DNA of 8,432 nucleotides from contig DEBW01000079.1 in assembly GCA_002348905.1 (NCBI GenBank), positions 1,283-9,714 on the forward strand. Direction: 5' to 3'. Positions 1 through 5,832 of this stretch are shown one piece after another. The stretch comes from Ruminococcus flavefaciens (GTDB lineage: Bacteria > Bacillota > Clostridia > Oscillospirales > Ruminococcaceae). The notes below the pieces were generated by a model. That model searched no databases. It was not told where the DNA came from and saw nothing but the letters and a program-made list of their open reading frames with translations. Each line of letters begins with the position of its first letter. The stretch's first letter is position 1. A program made the translations under genes and the position numbers.

Positions 1-30
1 TTGTTTCACGGACGTTGTTTGGGTATTTGC

Positions 31-49
31 GGACGGCGGAACGCCGTCC
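31..49. repeat. GC-rich palindromic repeat (REP-like hairpin)
   Basis: GGACGGCG and CGCCGTCC form a perfect 8-bp stem around a GAA loop and are followed by CTACAA. Neither strand has a U-tract after the stem, so it does not read as an intrinsic terminator. GC-rich hairpins of this type are scattered between genes in many Clostridia; the copy number in this genome cannot be judged from one window. Confidence 0.5.
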
Positions 50-120
50 CTACAATCTGCCAACTTAGTTCTGATATCTGAGTTCTGAAAACTCCATTCT
101 TCCCAAATACACAAATCATT

Positions 121-341
121 TTGAGAAACATGAAGCAAATGCCTATTTTAAACCTTGTAATCATGATTCTCAATTGAGAAACATGGACGATTATATGAGA
201 ATCATGGATAGATTCCGATATACAGCCGAGTTTTAGCACTTTATCGCATTCAAGTTTCTCAATTGAGAAACATGAACAGATGCCTGTATATAGCCTTTTC
301 TATCATGTTTATCATGAAAAGACCTGTTCTTGAGAAACATA
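121..341. repeat. Cluster of four TTGAGAAACATG repeats with palindromes
   Basis: The 12-mer TTGAGAAACATG occurs at 121-132, 174-185 and 263-274, with an 11/12 copy at 330-341. Start-to-start spacings are 53, 89 and 67 bases. Copy 2 is the right half of a 24-base near-perfect palindrome (162-185, one mismatched pair). Copy 3 is the right half of a perfect 18-base palindrome (254-271). A related GAGAATCATG lies at 198-207. Flanks of copies 1 and 3 are also alike: ATGAAGCAAATGCC against ATGAACAGATGCC. The irregular spacing does not fit CRISPR. It may be an array of operator sites or a decayed non-autonomous repeat; the sequence does not decide between them. Confidence 0.6.
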
Positions 342-401
342 GCTTTATGATAATCCGACCTGTTATTTTGCCGGCGTGGGATAGGTAAGGGCGACTAATC
401 A

Positions 402-450
402 GGTAAGCGAGTTTACAAGCGTCCCCGTAATTGCGCTGCGGTCGCTTACC
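402..450. repeat. GC-rich inverted repeat, 9-bp arms
   Basis: GGTAAGCGA (402-410) and TCGCTTACC (442-450) are perfect inverted arms around a 31-base GC-rich loop. A related GGTAAGGGCGAC lies just upstream, around 384-395. The block is visibly richer in G and C than the AT-rich sequence at 60-360 and stands beside the phosphatase terminator. It could be an intergenic repeat element or a structured RNA; no known RNA family is recognised. Confidence 0.4.
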
Positions 451-453
451 GCC

Positions 454-484
454 AAAAAATAAGGACGGATAAACTCCGTCCTTA
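454..484 (-). terminator. Intrinsic terminator of the PP2C gene
   Basis: Read on the minus strand, TAAGGACGGA and TCCGTCCTTA form a perfect 10-bp stem with a 5-base loop (GTTTA), followed at once by six T residues (454-459). The hairpin starts 16 bases after the stop codon of the phosphatase gene, so the assignment is strong. Confidence 0.85.
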
Positions 485-499
485 CAGGTGTGTTCTCAG

Positions 500-1780
500 T
501 TATTTTCTGATGTATTGCAGTAGTATAGTGTCGAACTGGGCAATGCCGTCAACAAGGTCTTTGGTGACTATCTCAGCACGTTCGGTAGGGGATATCTCAC
601 ATTCATTTCCGTTGAATGATATAGTTATCAGGTCGTCCTGAACATCGAGAATATCGAATTTCATGATACCCTTATTGAATCCACGGCATCCTACCATATC
701 AAGGCGTACAGTGCCTGCGTAAGCCTCTATCTCGTTCTTTTGCAGATAATCGTCTGACAGGTCAGCAGCGCCGAGATTGCCGACACGGATTATCTTGATG
801 AAAGGAGCTTTCCTTATCTCGTAAAGCTCAGGATTCTCACGTATATGGTCGATATCGAGTATACAGGCAACAGAAACATCATCACCGCTTCCGTGTGCGG
901 AAAGTTCGGGAAGATAGGATTCAAGCTCGTCAACAGCACTTTCGATATCTGCCTCAGCGAAAGAAGAAATGATAATGCGGTAGAAATCGTGGTGGTACTT
1001 CTGATTTGCGAAAGAGCCGTCAATGCCGTCGCTTCCGATGAATACGGCTGTAGGAAGTTCACGGCTGAAATAGCTTCTGAAATCGGAAATAGCATAAGGA
1101 TCACATATAGAAGTAGTGACATTCATGAAGCACTGGTCGTCCCACGGTATAGGCTCGTGGTCTTCGCCGTTTTGATTGAAGGTAACGCATTTGCCGTCGC
1201 CGATATGTATGCCGAACCAGAAATCGTCAGTAAGAATTATACCTATAAGGGTAGCGCCGTAAACGGTACGGAGATTTACCTTATATTCAAAGCTTTTTTT
1301 GGCGATATCTGAAACGTCAGCAAGTTCATCCTCGGTAAAAGGGTACTCAGCGATATCCTCATCAACTTTTGCGTTCCACTTTGTAACGATACTGCCCATA
1401 AAGCGTCTCAGCTGGTCATCTATCTGTTTCTGAGTCTTGCAAGCGCCCAGTATTTCGGCAAAATTACGTGGGAAATCGTCATCATAAGAAGGATCGCTGT
1501 CGGTATCCTTATCAGTATCGCTCTCTTCATCGGCGTTGATATCATCATCTTCTTCGGATTCTTCCGGACATTTGAAAGCTTCTTCAGCGCATTTGCAGAA
1601 AGCTTCAACAGCGAACTTACTTCCACGGTCTGAGCGGAAACAGTCAGAACTTCCGTGACCGTCGCTTACGACTATAAGTTTGTATTTGTCAGTTTCAAGG
1701 CTTGCGGAAGCGTCCTGACAAACTTTTCGGCTGAGGATATGAGAAGCACCTGTAGTAGTATAATTAAAAGCACGGTACAT
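500..1780 (-). CDS. PP2C-family serine/threonine protein phosphatase
   Basis: This 426-residue cytoplasmic protein has no signal peptide or membrane helix. It carries the PPM/PP2C metal-dependent phosphatase motifs in order: Asp23 in VCQDA, SDGHG at 39-43, YGATL at 174-178, HIGDG at 192-196, GSDGIDGS at 249-256 and GSGDDVSVA at 297-305. The aspartates in these motifs are the expected ligands of the Mn/Mg centre, so it is probably active in removing phosphate from Ser/Thr. Two parts are unusual: a very acidic insertion at about 72-104 (runs of D and E, including DTDKDTDSD) between the first strands and the rest of the core, and about 95 C-terminal residues (332-426) beyond the phosphatase fold that I do not recognise. 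No partner kinase or von Willebrand-domain gene is adjacent, so the substrate is unknown. The ATG is preceded by GGGAGG at 1788-1793 with good spacing, and a promoter and terminator bracket it as a single-gene unit. Confidence 0.9.
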   Translation of the reverse strand: MYRAFNYTTTGASHILSRKVCQDASASLETDKYKLIVVSDGHGSSDCFRSDRGSKFAVEAFCKCAEEAFKCPEESEEDDDINADEESDTDKDTDSDPSYDDDFPRNFAEILGACKTQKQIDDQLRRFMGSIVTKWNAKVDEDIAEYPFTEDELADVSDIAKKSFEYKVNLRTVYGATLIGIILTDDFWFGIHIGDGKCVTFNQNGEDHEPIPWDDQCFMNVTTSICDPYAISDFRSYFSRELPTAVFIGSDGIDGSFANQKYHHDFYRIIISSFAEADIESAVDELESYLPELSAHGSGDDVSVACILDIDHIRENPELYEIRKAPFIKIIRVGNLGAADLSDDYLQKNEIEAYAGTVRLDMVGCRGFNKGIMKFDILDVQDDLITISFNGNECEISPTERAEIVTKDLVDGIAQFDTILLQYIRK

Positions 1781-1858
1781 TATTACACCTCCCTCAGTTA
1801 GCTGTCTAAAACGGCAGCTTATGCAGGTATTTTCCTCAAAATCGTCTTTGTTATAAAT

Positions 1859-1887
1859 ATTATATCACAACAAGAACCTTATTGCAA
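1859..1887 (-). promoter_or_regulatory. Sigma-A promoter of the PP2C gene
   Basis: On the minus strand, TTGCAA (1882-1887) is separated by 17 bases from TATAAT (1859-1864), with a TG one base before the -10 (extended -10). Transcription would start near 1852, giving a leader of about 72 bases. This leader contains a 7-bp hairpin (1800-1806 with 1813-1819) just upstream of the GGGAGG ribosome-binding site at 1788-1793. Confidence 0.75.
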
Positions 1888-2288
1888 TAGAAACAGCGAA
1901 TATTTAATAATTGTTAATATAATCTAAAATAAGCGGAAAAATCGGGAAAATTTTTAGCGCAGGCGCTTGCGTAGAGCATACTTTTTAAGCATGATTTAAC
2001 TAATAATAAATATTATAAGAGATAATACTTTATGGAATATGTGAAAAGCAAGCGGGGGATATCAAATACATATAATGATACTTTGCCTCTCAAAACTAAC
2101 TTTAGGTAATAAGGTAGTACTGGTATACTCTTTGTAAATTTACAGAGAGTGAAATTAATGCTCGAATATACAAAAACACCGTATTTTTCGCCATATTAGG
2201 CTTAATATTTTGCTTAATTTACCAAATGCTCTTGATTGATTATGCATTTTGTATAAAAACGGAGTGACTTTTTTTGGAAGTTTGATTA
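1888..2288. other. Intergenic stretch between divergent genes, no gene seen
   Basis: This AT-rich region lies between the phosphatase promoter and the dockerin-gene promoter. I find no convincing reading frame, tRNA or known riboswitch. It contains the palindrome at 2127-2150 and a weak promoter-like pair, TTAGGT (2102-2107), 16 bases, TATACT (2124-2129). The unusual length for a divergent spacer suggests regulatory content, but only the palindrome stands out. Confidence 0.5.
2127..2150. promoter_or_regulatory. 24-base palindrome, possible operator
   Basis: A perfect 12-base core, TGTAAATTTACA (2133-2144), extends by matching arms ACTCT and AGAGT with only one mismatched pair (2132/2145). 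With no loop it looks like a site for a dimeric DNA-binding protein, not an RNA hairpin. It overlaps the weak TATACT element at 2124-2129 and lies about 140 bases upstream of the main dockerin-gene promoter. The regulator is unknown. Confidence 0.4.
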
Positions 2289-2317
2289 TTGACTGTTCGT
2301 CAGTCTCATGCTATAAT
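2289..2317 (+). promoter_or_regulatory. Sigma-A promoter of the dockerin gene
   Basis: TTGACT (2289-2294), a 17-base spacer and a perfect TATAAT (2312-2317) make a near-consensus promoter. The predicted start is near 2324, leaving a leader of about 117 bases before the ATG at 2441. The promoter strength fits the highly biased codon use of the gene it drives. Confidence 0.85.
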
Positions 2318-2323
2318 AGCATC

Positions 2324-2440
2324 AATGAATAAGTTAAAAGAACGATTAAGGACACATATAACCTAATATGATAGTTCATATATCATTCTTGTGGCAAACT
2401 TATTAAAACGGAAAAAATTTTTATAAAGGACGGTATTATT
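2324..2440 (+). promoter_or_regulatory. Structured 5' leader and ribosome-binding site of the dockerin gene
   Basis: AATAAGTT (2328-2335) and AACTTATT (2397-2404) are perfect inverted arms beginning within a few bases of the predicted transcript start, so the leader can close into a helix at its 5' end. A small hairpin, ATGATA with TATCAT, sits inside the loop. The ribosome-binding site is AGGACGG (2427-2433), 7 bases before the ATG. The leader does not match any riboswitch class I know; mRNA stabilisation by the 5' helix is a simple explanation. Confidence 0.5.
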
Positions 2441-4060
2441 ATGAAAAAGGTTATCTCAGTTTTAAGCACACTGGCAGTGGCAGCTTCTATGACTTCTTTC
2501 GCTGCAAGCGCAGCAGAGTCAAACACCTACAAGCTCGGTGATGTTAACATGGACGGCGTTGTTAACAGTGCTGACTTACAGCTCACAAAGCTCGGTATGC
2601 TTTATCTCAGACCTCTCAGCGCTACTCAGAAGAAGTTAGCAGACATCAATGGTGACCGTCATGTAAACCTCGTTGACGTTGTGGCTCTTACAAACCACTG
2701 CCTCGGCAGAAACACAATAGATGAGGAAGTTACAGTATATTACGATGAGAACGGAAACGTTGCTGAGTATCTCGGCGGAAACGACGCTCTCAAGGTTGAC
2801 TCTAACGGATATACAGCTTACGTTAACAACGCTGTTAATGATTCTGTTATCGGTCTTTCAAATTACGTTTTCCAGCACAAGAGCACAGATGCTACAACAA
2901 GCGTTTCTCCTTGGTGCACAGAGCTTAACTACAAGGGCGAGATAGCTTCAACAAATGTTTCCAACAATGATTACTACCAGTCTATCAGCACTGTTGAGAA
3001 TGAAACAGGCAAGACTATCGGAGCTTCAAGAAATGCCTGGGGTTACATCGGCTTCACTCACGATTATATCGCTGAGGAGACAGCTCCTTTCATGACAAAG
3101 ACTTACAGATACCTCAAGAATGCTAACGTTAACGACGCTCTCTTCTCTACAACAGGCTACGGCGTAGATGAGACAGTTGGTCTTGTAAACGCTGAGGTAA
3201 CAAAGAGAGAGAACGGTATCGAGTTCATTAACCACGTTTCTGACGATACAGTAAACGCTTTCATGGCTGACGATTACGTAACTATCGACGGCGTTACTAT
3301 CTCATACAAGGACGGCGAGTTCACAGTTGAGGGCATCAACGAGGACGAGATCGAGCTTCGTCACACAATGACAGTTACAGTACCAAGAATGGGTACTTTC
3401 GATGAGATCGCTGTAGTAACAAATACTCCTGGTCAGCGCTATGTATACGGTCTTATGTACGATACAGGCTCACAGAGCATGGCTGCTCTCGTTAAGGTAA
3501 GACTTGACAAGAATGCTGAGGCTACAGTTATCCAGTACAGCAAACCTGCTGATATGGCTACAACTATCAACTTCTATCCAAAGGACTGGGTACTTGAAAG
3601 AGCATTTGCAAATCCTGACGAAATGGTTACTCTCTTCGACAATGAGTACGATCCTAACCGCATGGTATTCCAGACAGTTCACTTCCCAAGAATGACAAAG
3701 AATGCTCTTATCGGTGCTATCAACGCAAGATATCAGATCACAAACGGCTTCACATACAAGCAGACAGCAGGTAACGTTACAGTTGCAGCAACTCACGACC
3801 AGATGTCCACAACAGTTGCTTTCAACAATGCTAACGACAACTTCACACTCGAAAATACAACAGCCGGACGCAAGACCGGTATCAGCTCAACAGATGCTGC
3901 TATGACTTATACTCAGGGCGGTGAGAGCTTCACTATCGCTAAGGCTGACGCTAACAGATATTACACACCAAACAGCAGCGTCACCTATACATACGGTGAA
4001 GAGACATCCAGCTTTACACCAGCTGAGGTTCTCGATCTCCGTACCCCAACCCTTTATTAA
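2441..4060 (+). CDS. Secreted protein with N-terminal type I dockerin, otherwise unknown
   Basis: The 539-residue product begins with a clear signal peptide (charged MKK, hydrophobic core, cleavage near ASA/AES at residue 25). Residues 31-90 form a type I dockerin: two calcium-binding loops, Asp34-Asp45 (DVNMDGVVNSAD) and Asp68-Asp79 (DINGDRHVNLVD), each followed by a helix. Dockerins dock enzymes and other proteins onto cohesins of cellulosome-type scaffolds, so the protein is probably presented at the cell surface or on a complex. Residues 95-539 are rich in T, N, D, Y and V, look like beta structure, and match no enzyme or carbohydrate-binding family that I recognise. The dockerin is at the N-terminus, whereas most are C-terminal. 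Codons are strongly biased (AAG, AAC, TAC, TTC, CTC), unlike the AAA- and ATA-rich cyclase gene next door, which suggests high expression. It is a single-gene unit with its own promoter and terminator. Confidence 0.88.
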   Translation: MKKVISVLSTLAVAASMTSFAASAAESNTYKLGDVNMDGVVNSADLQLTKLGMLYLRPLSATQKKLADINGDRHVNLVDVVALTNHCLGRNTIDEEVTVYYDENGNVAEYLGGNDALKVDSNGYTAYVNNAVNDSVIGLSNYVFQHKSTDATTSVSPWCTELNYKGEIASTNVSNNDYYQSISTVENETGKTIGASRNAWGYIGFTHDYIAEETAPFMTKTYRYLKNANVNDALFSTTGYGVDETVGLVNAEVTKRENGIEFINHVSDDTVNAFMADDYVTIDGVTISYKDGEFTVEGINEDEIELRHTMTVTVPRMGTFDEIAVVTNTPGQRYVYGLMYDTGSQSMAALVKVRLDKNAEATVIQYSKPADMATTINFYPKDWVLERAFANPDEMVTLFDNEYDPNRMVFQTVHFPRMTKNALIGAINARYQITNGFTYKQTAGNVTVAATHDQMSTTVAFNNANDNFTLENTTAGRKTGISSTDAAMTYTQGGESFTIAKADANRYYTPNSSVTYTYGEETSSFTPAEVLDLRTPTLY

Positions 4061-4097
4061 TGGTACTTCTTTGACTTATATTGTATCATCTGAACAC

Positions 4098-4128
4098 AGG
4101 GACTGTATTTCGTATACAGTCCCTATTT
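4098..4128 (+). terminator. Hairpin terminator of the dockerin gene
   Basis: AGGGACTGTAT (4098-4108) and ATACAGTCCCT (4114-4124) form a perfect 11-bp stem with a 5-base TTCGT loop, 38 bases after the stop codon. The following tract (ATTTCT) is short of T residues for an ideal terminator, but the stem is strong and the position is right. Confidence 0.7.
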
Positions 4129-4155
4129 CTATGTGTGCTATAGTAAACAAAAATG

Positions 4156-4199
4156 CTGTGAAATATTGTGTAAAGTTACAATATTTTTGGTTTTCACAG
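4156..4199. promoter_or_regulatory. Nested inverted repeats upstream of the cyclase promoter
   Basis: Outer arms CTGTGAAA (4156-4163) and TTTCACAG (4192-4199) are perfect inverses. They overlap a perfect inner pair, AAATATTGT (4161-4169) and ACAATATTT (4178-4186). A further TTTTCACA follows at 4203-4210. The cluster ends about 28 bases upstream of the extended -10 of the diguanylate cyclase gene, a position that suits an activator or repressor site. No specific regulator can be named. Confidence 0.4.
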
Positions 4200-4226
4200 A
4201 ATTTTCACAAACTCCTTCTTATGGTG

Positions 4227-4235
4227 TGATATAAT
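4227..4235 (+). promoter_or_regulatory. Extended -10 promoter of the diguanylate cyclase gene
   Basis: TGATATAAT is a full TGn-TATAAT extended -10 element. No good -35 hexamer lies 16-18 bases upstream (the nearest, TTCACA, is 20 bases away), so transcription may depend on the extended -10 or on an activator. The start would be near 4242, giving a short leader. The ribosome-binding site is GGAGG at 4271-4275, 10 bases before the ATG. Confidence 0.6.
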
Positions 4236-4285
4236 ATTTATATGTATGTTTCGATTTGTAATATTACTGCGGAGGCTTTTTCTCT

Positions 4286-5587
4286 ATGGACACAAATAAT
4301 TTTGAGACTTTTTCGGTTTCGGATGCGCTTGAATATTTTAAGAAAAGCGCAGATGCTATTATACTTGCAGACGGTAAAAATGATAGATATAGAACTATTT
4401 TAAAAAGAAAAACTATCGCTGAAATGCTGCCTGATGAAGGTTCTTATCTTGAACTTGTTGAAAAACTATGGTATCATTTCAATAAAAGCGATGAAACTAT
4501 TACCGAAAATTACAAGGTCTTTATACCAATGTCAGGAAGATTCAATGGCAAGTACAGCAAAAGACTCAATATCTTCTTCAATCATGCGATACACATCTTT
4601 CAGATGACCGTGCATCCTATCGTTAAGGAGGAGATATACCTTATTATAATAGATGAACTTGACAAAACAGAGTGCATCGACGAGAAGCTTACAACTAAAA
4701 AAGTCGATACCATTCAGAATACCTACCTATTTTCCATGTACTTCGATATCATCCGTGATACTACCAACAGCGTCTGTGTAACTGAGATATCTGACGAAAC
4801 GCTGAATACACGCCTTAAATATTCAGAATGGCGCAAGACGATAGTTAATATGATATGGAAAGACGATCAGGAACTTTTCATGGAAAGAACTTCTCCGGAA
4901 TACCTGAAAAAGAATTTCGCTCCCGGACGTACTTCCTCTTTTGACTGCCTTATGCAGAACCTCGAAGGAAAATATATATGGGTAAAGCTTATTTTCAGCC
5001 GTGCCGAGACTAAAAATGACGATGACTACAGATTTGTGTTCATGGTGCAGGATATCCACGAGAATACCGAAAAGTTGATATCTACCCTTAAAAAGTACGA
5101 AGACCTTGCTTCAAAAGATCCGCTCACTTCCGTCTATAACCGTGGAAGAATAGAGACTGAGATAGATAATGCTATCGACAAGAAGAAAAAGACCGGCGAG
5201 CCTATATCTATGATGATACTCGATATCGACTACTTCAAGCAGGTCAACGACAGCTTCGGACATTCTGTCGGTGACGGCGCACTTGTACGCTTCTCTGAGA
5301 TAATCAATGAGTATATCGGTGATTATAATGCTGTCCTCGGACGCTGGGGCGGAGAGGAATTTGTCGTTGTCTTTTATGATACTAATAAGAAAAAGATAAC
5401 TGATATCGCAGAGGAGCTTCGTCAGAAGATAGAAGGCGAGGATTTCGAGCGCATAGGAAAGCTTACCTGTAGTATCGGTACTACAGAAGTAAGAGCTGAT
5501 GATGAAACGCTGAATGCGTTTGACCGCATGGATAAAGCACTTTATGAAGCAAAATCTTCCGGCAGAAACAACGTTAAATCCCTTTAA
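4286..5587 (+). CDS. GGDEF diguanylate cyclase with PAS-like sensory regions
   Basis: This 433-residue protein has no signal peptide or membrane helix, so it acts in the cytoplasm. The C-terminal GGDEF domain (about 272-433) makes cyclic di-GMP from two GTP. Its motifs are intact: DPLT at 278-281, the metal-binding DID at 313-315 followed by YFK, GH and GD at 325-326 and 329-330, and the active-site GGEEF at 355-359. The product-inhibition I-site (RxxD, five residues before GGEEF) is absent; that place reads DYNA (346-349), so feedback inhibition by c-di-GMP at the canonical site is not expected. Upstream are two regions of about 110-125 residues (roughly 1-127 and 148-257) that look PAS-like by pattern, the second ending in FMVQDIHE before a short helical linker; the PAS call is tentative and the signal unknown. 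It is a single-gene unit with TAA followed directly by a second stop, TAG, and a terminator. Confidence 0.9.
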   Translation: MDTNNFETFSVSDALEYFKKSADAIILADGKNDRYRTILKRKTIAEMLPDEGSYLELVEKLWYHFNKSDETITENYKVFIPMSGRFNGKYSKRLNIFFNHAIHIFQMTVHPIVKEEIYLIIIDELDKTECIDEKLTTKKVDTIQNTYLFSMYFDIIRDTTNSVCVTEISDETLNTRLKYSEWRKTIVNMIWKDDQELFMERTSPEYLKKNFAPGRTSSFDCLMQNLEGKYIWVKLIFSRAETKNDDDYRFVFMVQDIHENTEKLISTLKKYEDLASKDPLTSVYNRGRIETEIDNAIDKKKKTGEPISMMILDIDYFKQVNDSFGHSVGDGALVRFSEIINEYIGDYNAVLGRWGGEEFVVVFYDTNKKKITDIAEELRQKIEGEDFERIGKLTCSIGTTEVRADDETLNAFDRMDKALYEAKSSGRNNVKSL

Positions 5588-5610
5588 TAGGCGTATAATT
5601 AAGTTTAATT

Positions 5611-5648
5611 GCTTGACATACAGTTCGTGTGTCAGGCGATTTTTGTTT
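5611..5648 (+). terminator. Intrinsic terminator of the diguanylate cyclase gene
   Basis: GCTTGACATAC (5611-5621) pairs with GTGTGTCAGGC (5627-5637) over 11 positions, two of them G-U, around an AGTTC loop. TTTTT and TTT follow at 5640-5648. It lies 23 bases after the stop codon. The TTGACA-like run inside the stem is part of the hairpin, not a promoter element. Confidence 0.8.
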
Positions 5649-5684
5649 AATATGCTGAAAAAACGGCGATGCACTTAGATACCT

Positions 5685-5713
5685 TTGACAAATGAAAATC
5701 AGTGTGATATAAT
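5685..5713 (+). promoter_or_regulatory. Consensus sigma-A promoter of the surface-protein operon
   Basis: A perfect TTGACA (5685-5690), a 17-base spacer and a perfect TATAAT (5708-5713) with an extended TG before it form a full-consensus promoter, expected to be strong. The start would be near 5720. It is the only promoter seen for the two-gene operon beginning at 5833. Confidence 0.9.
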
Positions 5714-5718
5714 GTAGC

Positions 5719-5832
5719 TGTGATTGTGAGCGGACTTTTCGGAGTATTTCGCCTTATCACAAATATGGACTGTTCAAAAAGTATGGCTTTTTGATAAATT
5801 GTCCCCTACATTATTTTTAGGATGGTATTATT
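5719..5832 (+). promoter_or_regulatory. Structured 5' leader and ribosome-binding site of the operon
   Basis: The leader is about 113 bases. TGTGAT (5719-5724), at the predicted transcript start, pairs perfectly with ATCACA (5756-5761). A second perfect hairpin, TCAAAAAG (5774-5781) with CTTTTTGA (5787-5794), follows. The ribosome-binding site is AGGATGG (5819-5825), 7 bases before the ATG. The last bases and first codons closely match those of the dockerin gene: AGGAYGGTATTATTATG followed by AAAAA. There is no cobalamin-riboswitch B12 box and the leader is too short for that class. Confidence 0.5.

Noticed and set aside
6..239. 77-residue minus-strand reading frame across the TTGAGAAACATG repeats
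   Set aside because: Its sequence is set by the repeats and AT-rich spacer, it shows no domain, and no good ribosome-binding site is seen before it.
121..341. TTGAGAAACATG copies as a CRISPR array
   Set aside because: The repeat is too short, spacings are irregular (53, 89 and 67 bases), and flanks of two copies resemble each other instead of being unique spacers; no cas gene is present.
845..1312. 155-residue plus-strand frame inside the phosphatase gene
   Set aside because: It is antisense to a coding region with clear PP2C motifs; no independent domain or start signal is seen.
2158..2199. 13-residue frame MLEYTKTPYFSPY after GAGAGTG, as a leader peptide
   Set aside because: It is too short to support, the promoter before it is weak, and the strong dockerin promoter lies downstream of it.
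3921..4229. 102-residue plus-strand frame running past the dockerin gene stop
   Set aside because: It overlaps the highly biased dockerin gene in another frame and passes through its terminator hairpin.
5111..5674. 187-residue minus-strand frame opposite the GGDEF domain
   Set aside because: It is antisense to conserved GGDEF motifs and runs through the terminator at 5611-5648; no domain is recognisable.
5714..5832. Cobalamin riboswitch controlling the possible corrinoid-capture operon
   Set aside because: The leader is about 113 bases, too short for that class, and has no B12-box sequence. A conserved promoter and simple hairpins explain it.
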